Notes under the pieces: model-generated
What the model saw: only the letters and a program-made list of their open reading frames with translations
What the model was told of the DNA's origin: nothing
Databases searched by the model: none
From: Rhodococcus sp. BP22
GTDB taxonomy: Bacteria > Actinomycetota > Actinomycetes > Mycobacteriales > Mycobacteriaceae
Direction: 5' to 3'
Length of the DNA stretch: 64,000 bases
Assembly: GCF_014281965.1 (NCBI RefSeq)
Contig: NZ_JACFTB010000001.1
Coordinates: forward strand, 1 to 64,000
In this document: piece by piece, positions 25,839-35,704 of the stretch
How the letters are laid out: each line of letters starts with the position of its first letter
Position numbering within the stretch: position 1 is the stretch's first letter
Position numbers and translations under genes: made by a program

Positions 25839-28562
25839 TCACGCCGCATCGACTGCGACAACACCACGTCGTAAGGCAGTAACTGCGCGAGCTGCCGTCT
25901 TGGATATCTCCGGATCCGGCGAAGCGAGACGCACTTGGTCGAGTAGATCGATGACCTGTCGGCACCATCGAACGAAATCGCCCCCGGACAGAGCTTTCCC
26001 GTTGTCTCCTGCGGTCACGAGAGCATCGACGAGCGAACTGTCGCTGGCCCAGCGATACACGGCCTTCACGAACCCCATATCGGGTTCACGCGTCGGCGGC
26101 AGGGAGTGTCGAATCTCGTCGGAGCGCAATTCCGTCCACACCCGGACCGTCTCGGTCAGAGCATGACGCACAGGTCCGGTCGGCCCCTGCGGAGTCGAGT
26201 CGCCTTCCTGCCGTGACTCGAACACGACCGAGGACACAACGGCAGCAAGTTCGGCGGGCGCAAGGCCGAGCCAGAGGCGTTGCCGCAGGCACTCCGCGAC
26301 AAGCAAGTCCGATTCCGAGTAGATGCGGCTCAACCGCGAACCGTTGCCCGTCACCTCAGGTGTACGACCGGCAGTGATGTACTCCCTTTCGGCAAGCAGC
26401 GACAAAATCCGGTCGAATGTTCGCGCCAAGGAATTGGTCGTGGCGGACACCTTGCGGCGCATCGATTCGTTCTCCCGAGCGAGCCGGTTGTATCGCTCGC
26501 CCACTCGGCCGAGTTCCTCACGATCGGACCTCGAATGAACCGGATGCGAACGGATGCTCCGCCTCAACGTCGCGAGTTCGCGGTCGTCGGCCGCCGTGGA
26601 TTTACGGCGTCGCTGATCGGACGGCACGGAGATGCCGGTCGAACGTAACGCCGCCGCCAAATCACGCCGTGTCCTCGCCGCTCGATGATCGACGTAACGA
26701 GGCAAACGCATCGCGCCCAAGGAATCTGCGGGAGAGGGGAAGTCGGCGGCCGATACTCGTCCCGCCCACTTATCCTCGGTCAGAACCAAGGGCCGAGGAT
26801 CGGTGAGGTCGTCATCGGGCTCGAGGACAACAGCCAACCCGCTGCGTTTGCCGCTGGGAACGGACACGACATCGCCACGCTTGAGACTCCGCAGCGATTC
26901 GACGGCACTGTCCCTTCGGTCCTGCCGTCCCTGACGCTCGAGAGTCTTTTCGCGGTCCTTCAACCGTTCGCGCAGCTTGGCGTACTCGAAGTATTCGCCC
27001 TCCGGTCCACCCAGTCGCGCACCCAACTGGGTCAGAGTCACATCGTTACGCTCGATGCCGCGAACGAGACCGACGACAGACCGGTCTGCTTGGAACTGCG
27101 CAAACGAGCGTTCCAGCAATGCGCGTGAGTCGGCAGCTCCGAATTGTTCGACCAGATTGATCGACATGTTGTAGCCCGGACGGAATGAGCTCCGCAGCGG
27201 AAAGGTGCGGGTCGATGCCAGACCTGCTACTTCGGTCGGCTCGGTTCCCGGCTGCCACAGCACGACCGCGTGACCTTCGATATCGATGCCGCGGCGGCCC
27301 GCTCGACCCGTCAGCTGGGTGTACTCCCCCGGAGTCAATTCCGCATGGGACTCACCATTGAACTTGACCAGCTTCTCGAGCACGACGGTGCGTGCAGGCA
27401 TATTGATGCCCAGTGCCAAGGTTTCGGTGGCAAACACTGCCCGGACCAGGCCTTTGACGAACAGCTCCTCGACTGTATGTCGGAAGACCGGCAGCATACC
27501 CGCGTGATGAGCAGCGAGCCCTCGCTCGAGAGCCTCGCGCCACTCCCAGAAGCCGAGTACTTCGAGGTCCTGACGGGGAAGCTCCGAGGTGTGCTTTTCG
27601 ACAATGTAGCGAATCTCTTCGACCTGCTCCGGCGTCGTGAGAACCAACCGGGAACGCAGACATTGCGTCAGCGCAGCGTCACAACCGGCACGGCTGAAGA
27701 TGAAAGTGATTGCAGGGAGTAGACCCTCCTGGTCGAGCCGAGCGATAACTTCGGGCCGCGGCAGAGGTCGATTGTTCGCACTAGCCCCGTGTCCACCGCG
27801 CCCTCGTCCTCTTCCATGGGGCGCTTGCCATCTGTCGACGTAATCGAGTGACTGCCGTTCCTTCACATGGCGGACCAGATCGCGGTCGACGACAGGTTTT
27901 GCCCCACCCCCACTGGAGTGAGCGCGACTGTCGAACAAATCGAACAACCGGCGGCCGACCATGATGTGCTGCGACAACGGCACCGGTCGATTCTCGTCCA
28001 CCACGACGGTGGTGTCTCCTCGCACCGTCTCCATCCACGCGCCGAACTCCTCGGCGTTGCTCACGGTGGCCGACAGGCTGACCAGTCGTACGTCCTGAGA
28101 GAGATGAAGAATCACCTCTTCCCACACCGCACCCCTGAACCGATCGGCGAGATAGTGAACCTCGTCCATGACCACGTGGGACAGTCCCCGAAGGGCATTC
28201 GAGTTGGCATAGAGCATGTTTCGCAAGACTTCGGTCGTCATCACGACGATCGGAGCATCAGGATTGATGCTCGAGTCGCCGGTCAGCAGGCCGACAGTCG
28301 ACCGGCCGTACCTTGCCGTCAGCTCGGCGAACTTCTGATTACTCAGCGCTTTGATCGGAGTCGTGTAGAAGCACTTGCGACCCGATGCGAGGGCGAGATG
28401 AACGGCGAACTCACCGATGATCGTCTTACCCGCACCGGTCGGGGCGCACACCAGAACGCCGTGGCCCGCCTCCAATGCCGTACAGGCATCGATTTGAAAG
28501 CGATCGAGTGGAAAGCTCAGCTCACCGGCAAACTTTTGCAATTCGGACGTCGAGACGCTCAC
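25839..28562 (-). CDS. helY: Ski2-like DEAD/DEAH-box RNA helicase HelY
   Basis: Large superfamily 2 helicase of 907 aa. The ATP-binding motif I is VLVCAPTGAGKTIIGEF and motif II is VVMDEVHYLAD. Motif III is VSLSATVSNAEEF, and the C-terminal helicase motif is QLTGRAGRRGIDIEGHAVVL. It resembles HelY (Rv2092c) and eukaryotic Ski2/Mtr4 in its long C-terminal region. It probably acts in RNA processing or decay. It lies 9 nt after tatC and is followed by the DUF4333 gene. Confidence 0.94.
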   Translation of the reverse strand: MSVSTSELQKFAGELSFPLDRFQIDACTALEAGHGVLVCAPTGAGKTIIGEFAVHLALASGRKCFYTTPIKALSNQKFAELTARYGRSTVGLLTGDSSINPDAPIVVMTTEVLRNMLYANSNALRGLSHVVMDEVHYLADRFRGAVWEEVILHLSQDVRLVSLSATVSNAEEFGAWMETVRGDTTVVVDENRPVPLSQHIMVGRRLFDLFDSRAHSSGGGAKPVVDRDLVRHVKERQSLDYVDRWQAPHGRGRGRGGHGASANNRPLPRPEVIARLDQEGLLPAITFIFSRAGCDAALTQCLRSRLVLTTPEQVEEIRYIVEKHTSELPRQDLEVLGFWEWREALERGLAAHHAGMLPVFRHTVEELFVKGLVRAVFATETLALGINMPARTVVLEKLVKFNGESHAELTPGEYTQLTGRAGRRGIDIEGHAVVLWQPGTEPTEVAGLASTRTFPLRSSFRPGYNMSINLVEQFGAADSRALLERSFAQFQADRSVVGLVRGIERNDVTLTQLGARLGGPEGEYFEYAKLRERLKDREKTLERQGRQDRRDSAVESLRSLKRGDVVSVPSGKRSGLAVVLEPDDDLTDPRPLVLTEDKWAGRVSAADFPSPADSLGAMRLPRYVDHRAARTRRDLAAALRSTGISVPSDQRRRKSTAADDRELATLRRSIRSHPVHSRSDREELGRVGERYNRLARENESMRRKVSATTNSLARTFDRILSLLAEREYITAGRTPEVTGNGSRLSRIYSESDLLVAECLRQRLWLGLAPAELAAVVSSVVFESRQEGDSTPQGPTGPVRHALTETVRVWTELRSDEIRHSLPPTREPDMGFVKAVYRWASDSSLVDALVTAGDNGKALSGGDFVRWCRQVIDLLDQVRLASPDPEISKTAARAVTALRRGVVAVDAA

Positions 28563-28571
28563 TCGATCACG

Positions 28572-29534
28572 TCAGATGGTGTCGGTGAAGTCCTGCTGGG
28601 GATGACGGGGTGCCTCGACCTTGCTCGGTGCCTCGACCCTGTTCGGTGATTCGATGGATCCAGAGAAATCGATCGACGATGCTTCGTCATCGGATACATC
28701 ACCCCATTCCTCGCTACTCTTGCGCAACTTACGCCTGTCGTGAATGCGAGCGATCTGCACTGCCATTTCGAACAGGATCGTAAGTGCCAACGCCAATGCC
28801 AACATCGAGAACGGGTCTTGTCCAGGCGTTGCGATCGCAGCGAAGACGAACAGTCCGAAAATCAGTCCGCGGCGCCATGCTTTCAATCGTTCGTAGGTCA
28901 AGATTCCGACGAAATTCAACGCCACCACCAGGAGCGGAATCTCGAAGCTCACACCGAAAATGATCAGCAAATTGATCAAGAACCCGAAGTACTGGTCACC
29001 GCTGAGCGCCGTGATCTGAACGTTGTCACCGATGGACAACAAGAAGTGCAGGCCCTTGGCCACGACGAAGTACGCGAGAATCGCACCTGCGACGAACAGT
29101 GCAGCCGCGGACGACACGAACGCGATTGCGTAGCCGCGTTCCTTCGCGTACAGACCTGGGGTGATGAACGCCCACAGCTGATAGAGCCATATAGGACATG
29201 CCAACACCACGCCGGCGGTGAACGCGACCTTGAATCGTAGGAGGAACTGATCGAATGGGCCGGTAGCAAGCAAGCGGCACGAGCCGTCTTTGCTCAGATC
29301 CGCTCTCAAACTCGGATCGAGTGAGCAATAAGGACCTCGCAGTAGGTCACCGAGGCTCTCGAAGCCGAACAAGGTATGTGAGTACCAGAAAAAGCCGAAG
29401 GCCGTCGTCACGGCAACGGCCAACAAAGCCCACATCAACCGAGTCCGCAACTCGTACAAGTGATCGACCAACGACATCGTGCCGTCGGGATTCAGTCGGC
29501 GCTTGCTTCGCCTTGGGTCGAACGGGATTCGCAT
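28572..29534 (-). CDS. tatC: Sec-independent protein translocase TatC
   Basis: Twin-arginine receptor subunit in the cytoplasmic membrane. It is 320 aa with six membrane segments, the N-terminal [14 protein letters not shown] with its conserved glutamate, and [20 protein letters not shown]. The C-terminal 60 residues are a charged tail rich in Glu and Ser. An upstream GTG/ATG context gives [13 protein letters not shown]; an internal ATG (MSLVDHL) is an alternative start. It is cotranscribed with tatA or separated from it by a strong hairpin. Confidence 0.95.
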   Translation of the reverse strand: MRIPFDPRRSKRRLNPDGTMSLVDHLYELRTRLMWALLAVAVTTAFGFFWYSHTLFGFESLGDLLRGPYCSLDPSLRADLSKDGSCRLLATGPFDQFLLRFKVAFTAGVVLACPIWLYQLWAFITPGLYAKERGYAIAFVSSAAALFVAGAILAYFVVAKGLHFLLSIGDNVQITALSGDQYFGFLINLLIIFGVSFEIPLLVVALNFVGILTYERLKAWRRGLIFGLFVFAAIATPGQDPFSMLALALALTILFEMAVQIARIHDRRKLRKSSEEWGDVSDDEASSIDFSGSIESPNRVEAPSKVEAPRHPQQDFTDTI

Positions 29535-29556
29535 TCTCTGTCTTCGCTCAGCAGTG

Positions 29557-29584
29557 AACCGGGGTGCTGATCAGCACCCCGGTT
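29557..29584. terminator. Perfect 28-bp palindrome between tatA and tatC
   Basis: The arm AACCGGGGTGCTGA is followed directly by its exact reverse complement, giving a 14-bp stem with essentially no loop in DNA. In RNA it would form a GC-rich hairpin. On the minus strand it is not followed by a U run, so it may be an attenuator, an mRNA-stability hairpin or a protein site rather than a full terminator. Confidence 0.6.
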
Positions 29585-29602
29585 TGCTACGTATCGTTCT
29601 TC

Positions 29603-29884
29603 TCAGGCCGACTTGGTGTCAGGTCGGCTGCTCACACCATCGACGGGGTGAGCGTCCACGGCGTGCGGGTCGACCGGCACCGCTGGATTGAGCTGCGTTG
29701 GCGCGGCAGGTTGAGCGGCAGGAGCTTCGGCCTTGCCGTCGTTCTGCATTTCCTTCACTTCGCTTTTGAAGATGCGCAGCGAGCGGCCCAGTCCACGAGC
29801 TGCTTCGGGCAGCTTCTTGGAACCGAACAGAATTACGACGACCACCGCGACGATGGCCCAGTGCCACGGGCTCAAGGCTCCCAT
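29603..29884 (-). CDS. tatA: Sec-independent protein translocase TatA
   Basis: A 93-aa pore-forming Tat subunit. It has an N-terminal membrane helix ([20 protein letters not shown]), the [18 protein letters not shown] hinge and amphipathic helix, then an acidic Ala/Pro-rich tail. The ATG is preceded by GGGAGG. It lies 122 nt downstream of pafC, the same order as in mycobacteria. Confidence 0.96.
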   Translation of the reverse strand: MGALSPWHWAIVAVVVVILFGSKKLPEAARGLGRSLRIFKSEVKEMQNDGKAEAPAAQPAAPTQLNPAVPVDPHAVDAHPVDGVSSRPDTKSA

Positions 29885-30006
29885 GTGTACCTCCCAGAAT
29901 CAGATATCTCGAGCGTACCCGACATCAGACCTAGTCGGACCCGAAGAAACCGAGTGTTAACTGTCAGTTCACTGATATTAAGCAGTGCGAAACAACCTCG
30001 TTCGAA

Positions 30007-30978
30007 TCATTCACCGAGCTCAGCATAGGCAGCCAGCGCGGTCCGGGCGCGTTCGTTGACGCTGCGCTGCAGCTCCGGCGGTCCGAGCACAGCGATCCCC
30101 GTACCGAAACCAAGCGTCAAACGGGTCATCCACGCCAAGGTCGCGAATCGCATCGTCACCGTGATCGAGCCGTCTGCCGCAGCACCTACCTGAGTCATCG
30201 GGTAGTAGTCCATCACCCACACGAAACTGGGTTGGATCTCGAGAAGAGCCTGTGGGAGCGACGGATCGTCATTGAAGATCTCGAAACTGTCGTCCTGTGG
30301 CACGCCCTCGGGCGGGCGCGACGGCTCGGAAAGCTCGCCTGCGCTGTCGATTCGATCGAATCGAAACAGTCGCACGCCCTCGGCGCGACGGCACCAAGCC
30401 TGCAGGTAGCTGTGATCGTCGATCAGAACAGTTCGGATCGGATCGACGATTCGTTCGGATACGGCGTCACGCGAAGCGGAGTAATAGGTCAATTCGAGCG
30501 CATGTCGATTCCGAAGGGCAGAGCGGATGGCGGCCGCGGCCTCGCTCTCCGGTACCGATGTCGCCGTATCTTGCCCGGATGATCGGGGGACGTTGGCGGC
30601 AGCAGCTCCTGCAGCATCCTCGATCTTCGCGATCGCGCGCTGCGCCGCTGACGGATCCACCATCCCTGGCATCGAGGTCAGTGAGCGAAGCGCGACGAGC
30701 AGGGCCGTGGCTTCGGTCGACGTCAGCCGCAACGGACGATCGATTCCGGCAGAGAACGTCACCTCGATGCTTTCCTCGGAGAAGGACAGGTCGATGAGAT
30801 CTCCGGGGCCGTAGCCGGGCAATCCGCACATCCAGAGTTGATTCAGATCGGTCATCAGGGTCGCGGTGGATACGCCGAGCTCGCGCGCTGCTTCGGCTGC
30901 GCTCAGGCCCGGATTGGCCAGAAAGAAAGGCACCATGTTGAGGAGTCGGGCCAACCGCACCGACAGTCGCGCGCTCAC
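30007..30978 (-). CDS. pafC: PafC, WYL-domain transcriptional regulator
   Basis: Second subunit of the PafBC activator, which controls the RecA-independent DNA-damage response in mycobacteria. It is 323 aa with an N-terminal winged helix-turn-helix (residues 1-65, SAAEAARELGVSTATLMTDL). A WYL domain follows (YYSASRDAVSERIVDPIRTV and HSYLQAWCRRAEGVRLFRFD) and then a WCX-type C-terminus. The ATG overlaps the pafB stop (ATGA), as expected for a heterodimer. Confidence 0.94.
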   Translation of the reverse strand: MSARLSVRLARLLNMVPFFLANPGLSAAEAARELGVSTATLMTDLNQLWMCGLPGYGPGDLIDLSFSEESIEVTFSAGIDRPLRLTSTEATALLVALRSLTSMPGMVDPSAAQRAIAKIEDAAGAAAANVPRSSGQDTATSVPESEAAAAIRSALRNRHALELTYYSASRDAVSERIVDPIRTVLIDDHSYLQAWCRRAEGVRLFRFDRIDSAGELSEPSRPPEGVPQDDSFEIFNDDPSLPQALLEIQPSFVWVMDYYPMTQVGAAADGSITVTMRFATLAWMTRLTLGFGTGIAVLGPPELQRSVNERARTALAAYAELGE

Positions 30979-31964
30979 CGTGACGCCGCGACCGCTGCTG
31001 AACGCAGCGCACGAATGACGTCGGCGCGTAGCTCTGGCGGATCCAGCACCAAAGCGTCACCCCCGTGCCCTGCCACGAGACGGGTCACCCATTCCCACGA
31101 ACGCACCGGGATCTGTACGACCGATCCGCTTCTTCCGCCGACCGTGCGGTCCTCCAACGCAGTTCCCAGTCTTCTGATCTCGAATGCGGCGTCGTCGACA
31201 ACCCAGACGGTTGCCGATCCGTTGACCTCGGCGGTTCCGGCAACTCGTTCGACGATGGATTGAAGATCGATGCCCTCGGGCTTTCGAACACTTCCTGTGC
31301 GCCCGAAGATGGAAACATCATCGCCGATCCGCGACAACCGGAACGTCCGAATGTCGTCGCGATCGACGTCGTGCCCCACCAGGTACCACCGCCCGCGAAA
31401 CGTGACGACGCCCCACGGTTGCACGGTGCGAGTGACGAACGGGTCTGTGGTGGAGCCTCGATGCTCGAAGCGGACGGACCGCCCCGCGTCGATTGCGGAG
31501 AGCAATGCCCCGAGAGCAGGTTCGGAGCCTCTGGTTCGCGCTGGAACCGCGGTGACCGATGCCGCCGATTGGTCCTGATCGACCTGAATGCCTGCGGCAC
31601 GTAGCTTGAGGAGCGCGCTTTGCGCTGCAGAAGTCAACTCCGGGGACTCCCACAATTGCACGGCGACGGCGACGGCAGCGGCTTCTTCTCGGCTGAGATC
31701 GATGTCCGGGAGCTCATAGGCATCTCGATTGATCCGATACCCCTCGACCCCTCCCGAGCCGGCAGCAAGTCCGGTCTCCAACGGAACGCCGAGATCGCGG
31801 AGTTCGTTCTTGTCTCGCTCGAACATGCGACTGAAGGCTTCGTCGGTCCCCGAGTCTCCATACCCGGCGACGCTGTCTCGGATCCGCTCCGCGGTCACGA
31901 ACTGCCGCGTCGACAGGAGACAGATGACCAGGTTCATCAATCGCTCGACTTTGGTGATCGCCAC
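30975..31964 (-). CDS. pafB: PafB, WYL-domain transcriptional regulator
   Basis: First PafBC subunit, 329 aa. It has an N-terminal helix-turn-helix (VERLMNLVICLLSTRQFVTA) and a WYL domain with FEHRGSTTDPFVTRTVQPWG and RWYLVGHDVDRDDIRTFRL. WYL domains are thought to sense a nucleic-acid ligand formed by DNA damage. The GTG start is backed by a -10 box 6 nt upstream. It lies 31 nt after pafA and next to the proteasome genes, although PafBC does not act in pupylation itself. Confidence 0.94.
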   Translation of the reverse strand: MAITKVERLMNLVICLLSTRQFVTAERIRDSVAGYGDSGTDEAFSRMFERDKNELRDLGVPLETGLAAGSGGVEGYRINRDAYELPDIDLSREEAAAVAVAVQLWESPELTSAAQSALLKLRAAGIQVDQDQSAASVTAVPARTRGSEPALGALLSAIDAGRSVRFEHRGSTTDPFVTRTVQPWGVVTFRGRWYLVGHDVDRDDIRTFRLSRIGDDVSIFGRTGSVRKPEGIDLQSIVERVAGTAEVNGSATVWVVDDAAFEIRRLGTALEDRTVGGRSGSVVQIPVRSWEWVTRLVAGHGGDALVLDPPELRADVIRALRSAAVAASR

Positions 31965-31970
31965 TATGGC

Positions 31971-31976
31971 AGCCTA
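31971..31976 (-). promoter_or_regulatory. Probable -10 box, leaderless pafB
   Basis: On the minus strand TAGGCT ends 6 nt before GTG 31964. pafBC can therefore be transcribed separately from pafA. Confidence 0.6.
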
Positions 31977-31995
31977 ATGGTCGATACGTGACCCG

Positions 31996-33354
31996 CTACA
32001 TCGAAGCGATCAGACGCTCCACCCGTTCGTCGACCGAACGGAACGGATCTTTGCACAGCACGGTGCGCTGTGCCTGGTCGTTGAGCTTGAGATGTACCCA
32101 GTCGACGGTGAAGTCGCGTCCTGCTTCCTGCGCGGCGGTGATGAATTCGCCTCGCAGCTTCGCGCGAGTCGTTTGCGGTGGCAAATTGACCGCCTCGTCG
32201 ATTTGTTCGTCTTCGGTGATGCGTTTGACCAAGCCTTTGCGTTGAAGAACATCGAACACCCCGCGACCGCGCTTGATGTCGTGATACGCCAAGTCGAGCT
32301 GGGCGATCTTCGGATCCGACAGCTCCATCGAGTAGCGATCCTGGTAGCGCTGGAACAGCTTGCGCTTGATCACCCAGTCGATCTCGGTATCGACCTTCGC
32401 AAAGTCCTGCGCTTCCACGGCATCGAGAGTGCGGCCCCATAGATCGACCACTTGCTCTACCTGTGGGTCGGGTTCGCGGGACTTCAGGTGTTCGACGGCT
32501 CGCGCGTAGTACTCACGCTGGATCTCCAATGCGCTGGCCTGACGGCCACCGGCCAGGCGGACAGGCTTCCGGCCGGTCAGATCGTGGCTTACCTCGCGAA
32601 TCGCCCGAATCGGGTTGTCCAGAGCGAAGTCTCGGAAGGAGACGCCTGCCTCGATCATTTCCAGAACAAGCGCAGCGGTACCGACCTTGAGCATGGTGCT
32701 CGACTCGGACATGTTCGAGTCACCGACGATCACATGCAGACGCCGGTACTTCTCGGCATCGGCATGTGGTTCGTCTCGGGTGTTGATGATCGGTCGTGAA
32801 CGCGTAGTCGCGGAGGACACACCTTCCCAGATGTGTTCGGCCCGCTGAGAGAGGCAGAACGTCGCAGCTTTGGGGGTCTGCAAGACCTTGCCTGCACCAC
32901 AGATCAATTGGCGAGTCACCAGGAAAGGCAGCAAGACGTCGGAGATTCGTGAGAACTCCCCCGCGCGCGCCACCAGAAAGTTCTCGTGGCAGCCGTACGA
33001 GTTGCCAGCCGAATCGGTGTTGTTCTTGAACAGGTAGATATCGCCGCCGATACCTTCTTCGGCGAGACGCTGCTCTGCGTCGATCAGGAGGTCTTCGAGC
33101 ACGCGCTCACCGGCTCGGTCATGCGTGACGAGCTGCAGAAGGCTGTCGCACTCGGCCGTCGCGTACTCCGGATGCGAACCGACGTCGAGGTACAACCGCG
33201 CGCCGTTGCGAAGAAAAACGTTGGAGCTACGGCCCCAGGACACGACGCGGCGAAACAGGTAGCGGGCCACTTCGTCGGGACTCAGCCGCCTGTGCCCGTG
33301 AAAGGTACATGTCACACCGAACTCGGTCTCGATGCCCATAATTCGTCGTTGCAC
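31996..33354 (-). CDS. pafA: Pup-protein ligase PafA
   Basis: Ligates the C-terminal glutamate of deamidated Pup to lysines of target proteins, using ATP. It is 452 aa, the mycobacterial length, from GTG 33354 ([18 protein letters not shown]). The glutamine-synthetase-like fold is marked by GIETEFGV near the N-terminus, [20 protein letters not shown] and [20 protein letters not shown]. The extended frame upstream is rejected because TACTGT lies 6 nt before this GTG. Confidence 0.97.
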   Translation of the reverse strand: MQRRIMGIETEFGVTCTFHGHRRLSPDEVARYLFRRVVSWGRSSNVFLRNGARLYLDVGSHPEYATAECDSLLQLVTHDRAGERVLEDLLIDAEQRLAEEGIGGDIYLFKNNTDSAGNSYGCHENFLVARAGEFSRISDVLLPFLVTRQLICGAGKVLQTPKAATFCLSQRAEHIWEGVSSATTRSRPIINTRDEPHADAEKYRRLHVIVGDSNMSESSTMLKVGTAALVLEMIEAGVSFRDFALDNPIRAIREVSHDLTGRKPVRLAGGRQASALEIQREYYARAVEHLKSREPDPQVEQVVDLWGRTLDAVEAQDFAKVDTEIDWVIKRKLFQRYQDRYSMELSDPKIAQLDLAYHDIKRGRGVFDVLQRKGLVKRITEDEQIDEAVNLPPQTTRAKLRGEFITAAQEAGRDFTVDWVHLKLNDQAQRTVLCKDPFRSVDERVERLIASM

Positions 33355-33360
33355 ACTTCG

Positions 33361-33366
33361 ACAGTA
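33361..33366 (-). promoter_or_regulatory. Probable -10 box, leaderless pafA
   Basis: On the minus strand TACTGT ends 6 nt before GTG 33354. Confidence 0.6.
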
Positions 33367-33430
33367 CAACGACCCAGCACCTACCTGGGGTCCGAACGTC
33401 CCGACTTCTGTCGTGTCCAATCACTCCGCA

Positions 33431-33436
33431 TAGGCT
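33431..33436 (+). promoter_or_regulatory. Probable -10 box, leaderless PAP2/lipid-kinase gene
   Basis: TAGGCT ends 6 nt before GTG 33443. It is back to back with the pafA promoter, 64 bp apart. Confidence 0.6.
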
Positions 33437-33442
33437 CGAACT

Positions 33443-34912
33443 GTGAAGCACAGGCCATCGCGACTACCCGACCTGATCCATACCTGGGACGTAAGAGTGT
33501 TCGATCGCATTGCCGTGAGCCGCGCGTCCGCTGCCGATCCAGTGTTGCGCGAACTCAGTACGGCCGCGAATCACAGTCTTCTGTGGGCGGCCTCGGCAGC
33601 CCTGCTTGCTGCCCGCCCCGGCCCGCGGCGTCGTGGCGCGGTTCGCGGGCTTCTTGCCGTCGCCGGCGCAAGCGCAGTCGCAAACGGCGTTCTCAAGCCA
33701 CTCCTACCCCGCACAAGGCCAGGGTTCGAGCGGACTCCACTCGTCCGGCGAATGTGGTCTCCACCAGAATCGTCCTCGTTCCCGTCCGGGCACTCCGCAT
33801 CGGCGGCGGCATTCGTCGTCGGGGTGTCCCTGGAATCACCGCTGGCAGGAGCGCTTGTGGCTCCGCTCGCAGCCGCAGTCTGTTATTCGAGGGTGCACAC
33901 GGGCGTCCATTGGCCCTCCGACGTCATCGCCGGCGCTGCTCTGGGTGCGGGTATCGCCCTGTCGACCAAAAGGTGGTGGGCGGTTCGCACGGAGGAAGCA
34001 GCAGAGCTCGGTACTTCCCTCGAGGCGCCTGCGTTGCCGAAGGGAAGAGGACTACTCGTCCTCACCAACCCTGGGTCCGGGACGGACGACGACATGTCCG
34101 CCGTGATCAGCAAGATGCTCCCCGAGGCCGAACAATTCACCCCAGATACCGACACCGATTTCAACGAACAGCTCGAGAAGCGCATCAGCGGAGGCAGACC
34201 GCGGGCGCTCGGAGTCTGCGGCGGCGACGGCACGATCGTCAGCGTGGCGGAATCGGCTGTTGCACACAGACTCCCGCTTGCAGTATTCCCTGGAGGAACG
34301 CTCAACCATTTCGCCCGAGACGCCGGGGTAGCCAGCGTCGAAGCGACGGTGCATGCCATCGAGAGTGGATACGCATCGCGGGTCGACTTGGCATCGGTGA
34401 TCGTCGACGGTTCTCGGTCTGTGCATTTCGTCAATACGGCAACGTTCGGCGGGTATCCGGATTCCGTACGACTTCGAGAACGCTTGGAAGGCAAGATCGG
34501 TAAATGGCCGGCAGCGGCGGTAGCGATGATCCGTGTTCTGGCGGCGGCGGAACCCTTGAAGATTTCCCTCGACGGCCAGCCGAAATCGGTGTGGATGCTG
34601 TTCGTCGGCAACGGCCAGTACCACCCCAGTGATCAGGTTCCGATGTCTCGACGCTCCATCGGTTCTGGCACGCTCGATGTTCGGTATCTTCCATCGAAGC
34701 CGTTTCTGTCGCGCACGCGACTGCTGATCGCAGCGTTGACCGGCACGCTCGGAACTTCGGCGACCTATGTGCATTCCGTTGCTCGAACGTTGAGTGTGAA
34801 GGTCACCGGCTCGGAGGTTGCACTCGCGACCGACGGTGAAGTCACCGCTGACGGTAGTGAATTCGCCTTCTCCACCGACGACAACGGCCTCGTACTCTAC
34901 CGCGACAGGTAG
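33443..34912 (+). CDS. PAP2 phosphatase / diacylglycerol-kinase-like fusion protein
   Basis: Two lipid-active domains in 489 aa. The N-terminal PAP2 phosphatase (residues 1-175) has the signature KPLLPRTRPGFERT, SSFPSGHSASAAAF and SRVHTGVHWPSDV with membrane helices between. The C-terminal diacylglycerol/sphingosine-kinase-like domain (195-489) has LLVLTNPGSGTDDD and GVCGGDGTIVSVAESA with the nucleotide-binding glycine motif. It probably phosphorylates and dephosphorylates phosphatidate-like lipids in the membrane. It runs opposite to the proteasome genes and separates prcA from pafA. Confidence 0.92.
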   Translation: MKHRPSRLPDLIHTWDVRVFDRIAVSRASAADPVLRELSTAANHSLLWAASAALLAARPGPRRRGAVRGLLAVAGASAVANGVLKPLLPRTRPGFERTPLVRRMWSPPESSSFPSGHSASAAAFVVGVSLESPLAGALVAPLAAAVCYSRVHTGVHWPSDVIAGAALGAGIALSTKRWWAVRTEEAAELGTSLEAPALPKGRGLLVLTNPGSGTDDDMSAVISKMLPEAEQFTPDTDTDFNEQLEKRISGGRPRALGVCGGDGTIVSVAESAVAHRLPLAVFPGGTLNHFARDAGVASVEATVHAIESGYASRVDLASVIVDGSRSVHFVNTATFGGYPDSVRLRERLEGKIGKWPAAAVAMIRVLAAAEPLKISLDGQPKSVWMLFVGNGQYHPSDQVPMSRRSIGSGTLDVRYLPSKPFLSRTRLLIAALTGTLGTSATYVHSVARTLSVKVTGSEVALATDGEVTADGSEFAFSTDDNGLVLYRDR

Positions 34913-34936
34913 CGCACGAGGCCGGTTCGAAACAAC

Positions 34937-35704
34937 TCAATCAGCCGTCGAGGACTCGGAAGTCGATGCGAGATTCGGCAACATTTCCTGCAACGCCGGG
35001 CCCGCTATGCGTCGAAATGCACGCCGGGGGCGAGCTTGATCGAGAACGGCGACTTCGAGGGAACTGACTTCGAGAACTTTCTTCTCGGAGTCGGCACCGT
35101 TCGTGGTCGTGGTCGTAGTCGTCGACACCGTGCCCTGCGCAAGTGCGTCGACTGCGATCTTCACCGCAGCGCTGAGGTCGAGACCCGGCCGGTAGGACGT
35201 CCGCAACGCGGTCACGATCGGTTCGGTCGTGCCGCCCATGACGATGAACTCTTTCTCGTCGACGATCGAACCGTCATAGGTGATTCGGTACAGCTGCGTC
35301 GACGACGGCTCGTCGGAGTGACCTACCTCGGCAACACAGATCTCCACCTCGTACGGCTTGAGTTGCTCGGTGAAGATCGTGCCGAGCGCCTGGGCGTAGG
35401 TCTTGGCGAGAGAACGTCCGGTGACGTCACGCCGGTCGTAGGTGTAGCCCTTTGTATCAGCGTGCAGAATCCCAGCCTTGCGGAGGTTTTCGAACTCGTT
35501 GTACTTGCCTACGGCTGCGAAACCGAGTCGGTCGTAGAGTTCGCTGACCTTGTGGAGTGCCGAAGAGCGGTTCTCGGCGACGAACAACACACCCTCGGCG
35601 AAGGTCAAGACGATGACACTTCGACCTCGTGCGATGCCTTTGCGTGCCAGCTCCGAGCGATCGCGCATGATCTGCTCGGCAGATGCGTAATACGGCATCG
35701 TCAT
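34937..35704 (-). CDS. prcA: Proteasome alpha subunit PrcA
   Basis: Structural outer-ring subunit of the 20S proteasome, 255 aa. The N-terminal gate region [23 protein letters not shown] is typical, followed by [18 protein letters not shown]. The acidic and Thr-rich C-terminus lacks a catalytic N-terminal threonine. It overlaps prcB by four bases, ensuring equal synthesis of the two rings. Its stop lies 24 nt from that of the convergent PAP2/lipid-kinase gene. Confidence 0.96.
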   Translation of the reverse strand: MTMPYYASAEQIMRDRSELARKGIARGRSVIVLTFAEGVLFVAENRSSALHKVSELYDRLGFAAVGKYNEFENLRKAGILHADTKGYTYDRRDVTGRSLAKTYAQALGTIFTEQLKPYEVEICVAEVGHSDEPSSTQLYRITYDGSIVDEKEFIVMGGTTEPIVTALRTSYRPGLDLSAAVKIAVDALAQGTVSTTTTTTTNGADSEKKVLEVSSLEVAVLDQARPRRAFRRIAGPALQEMLPNLASTSESSTAD

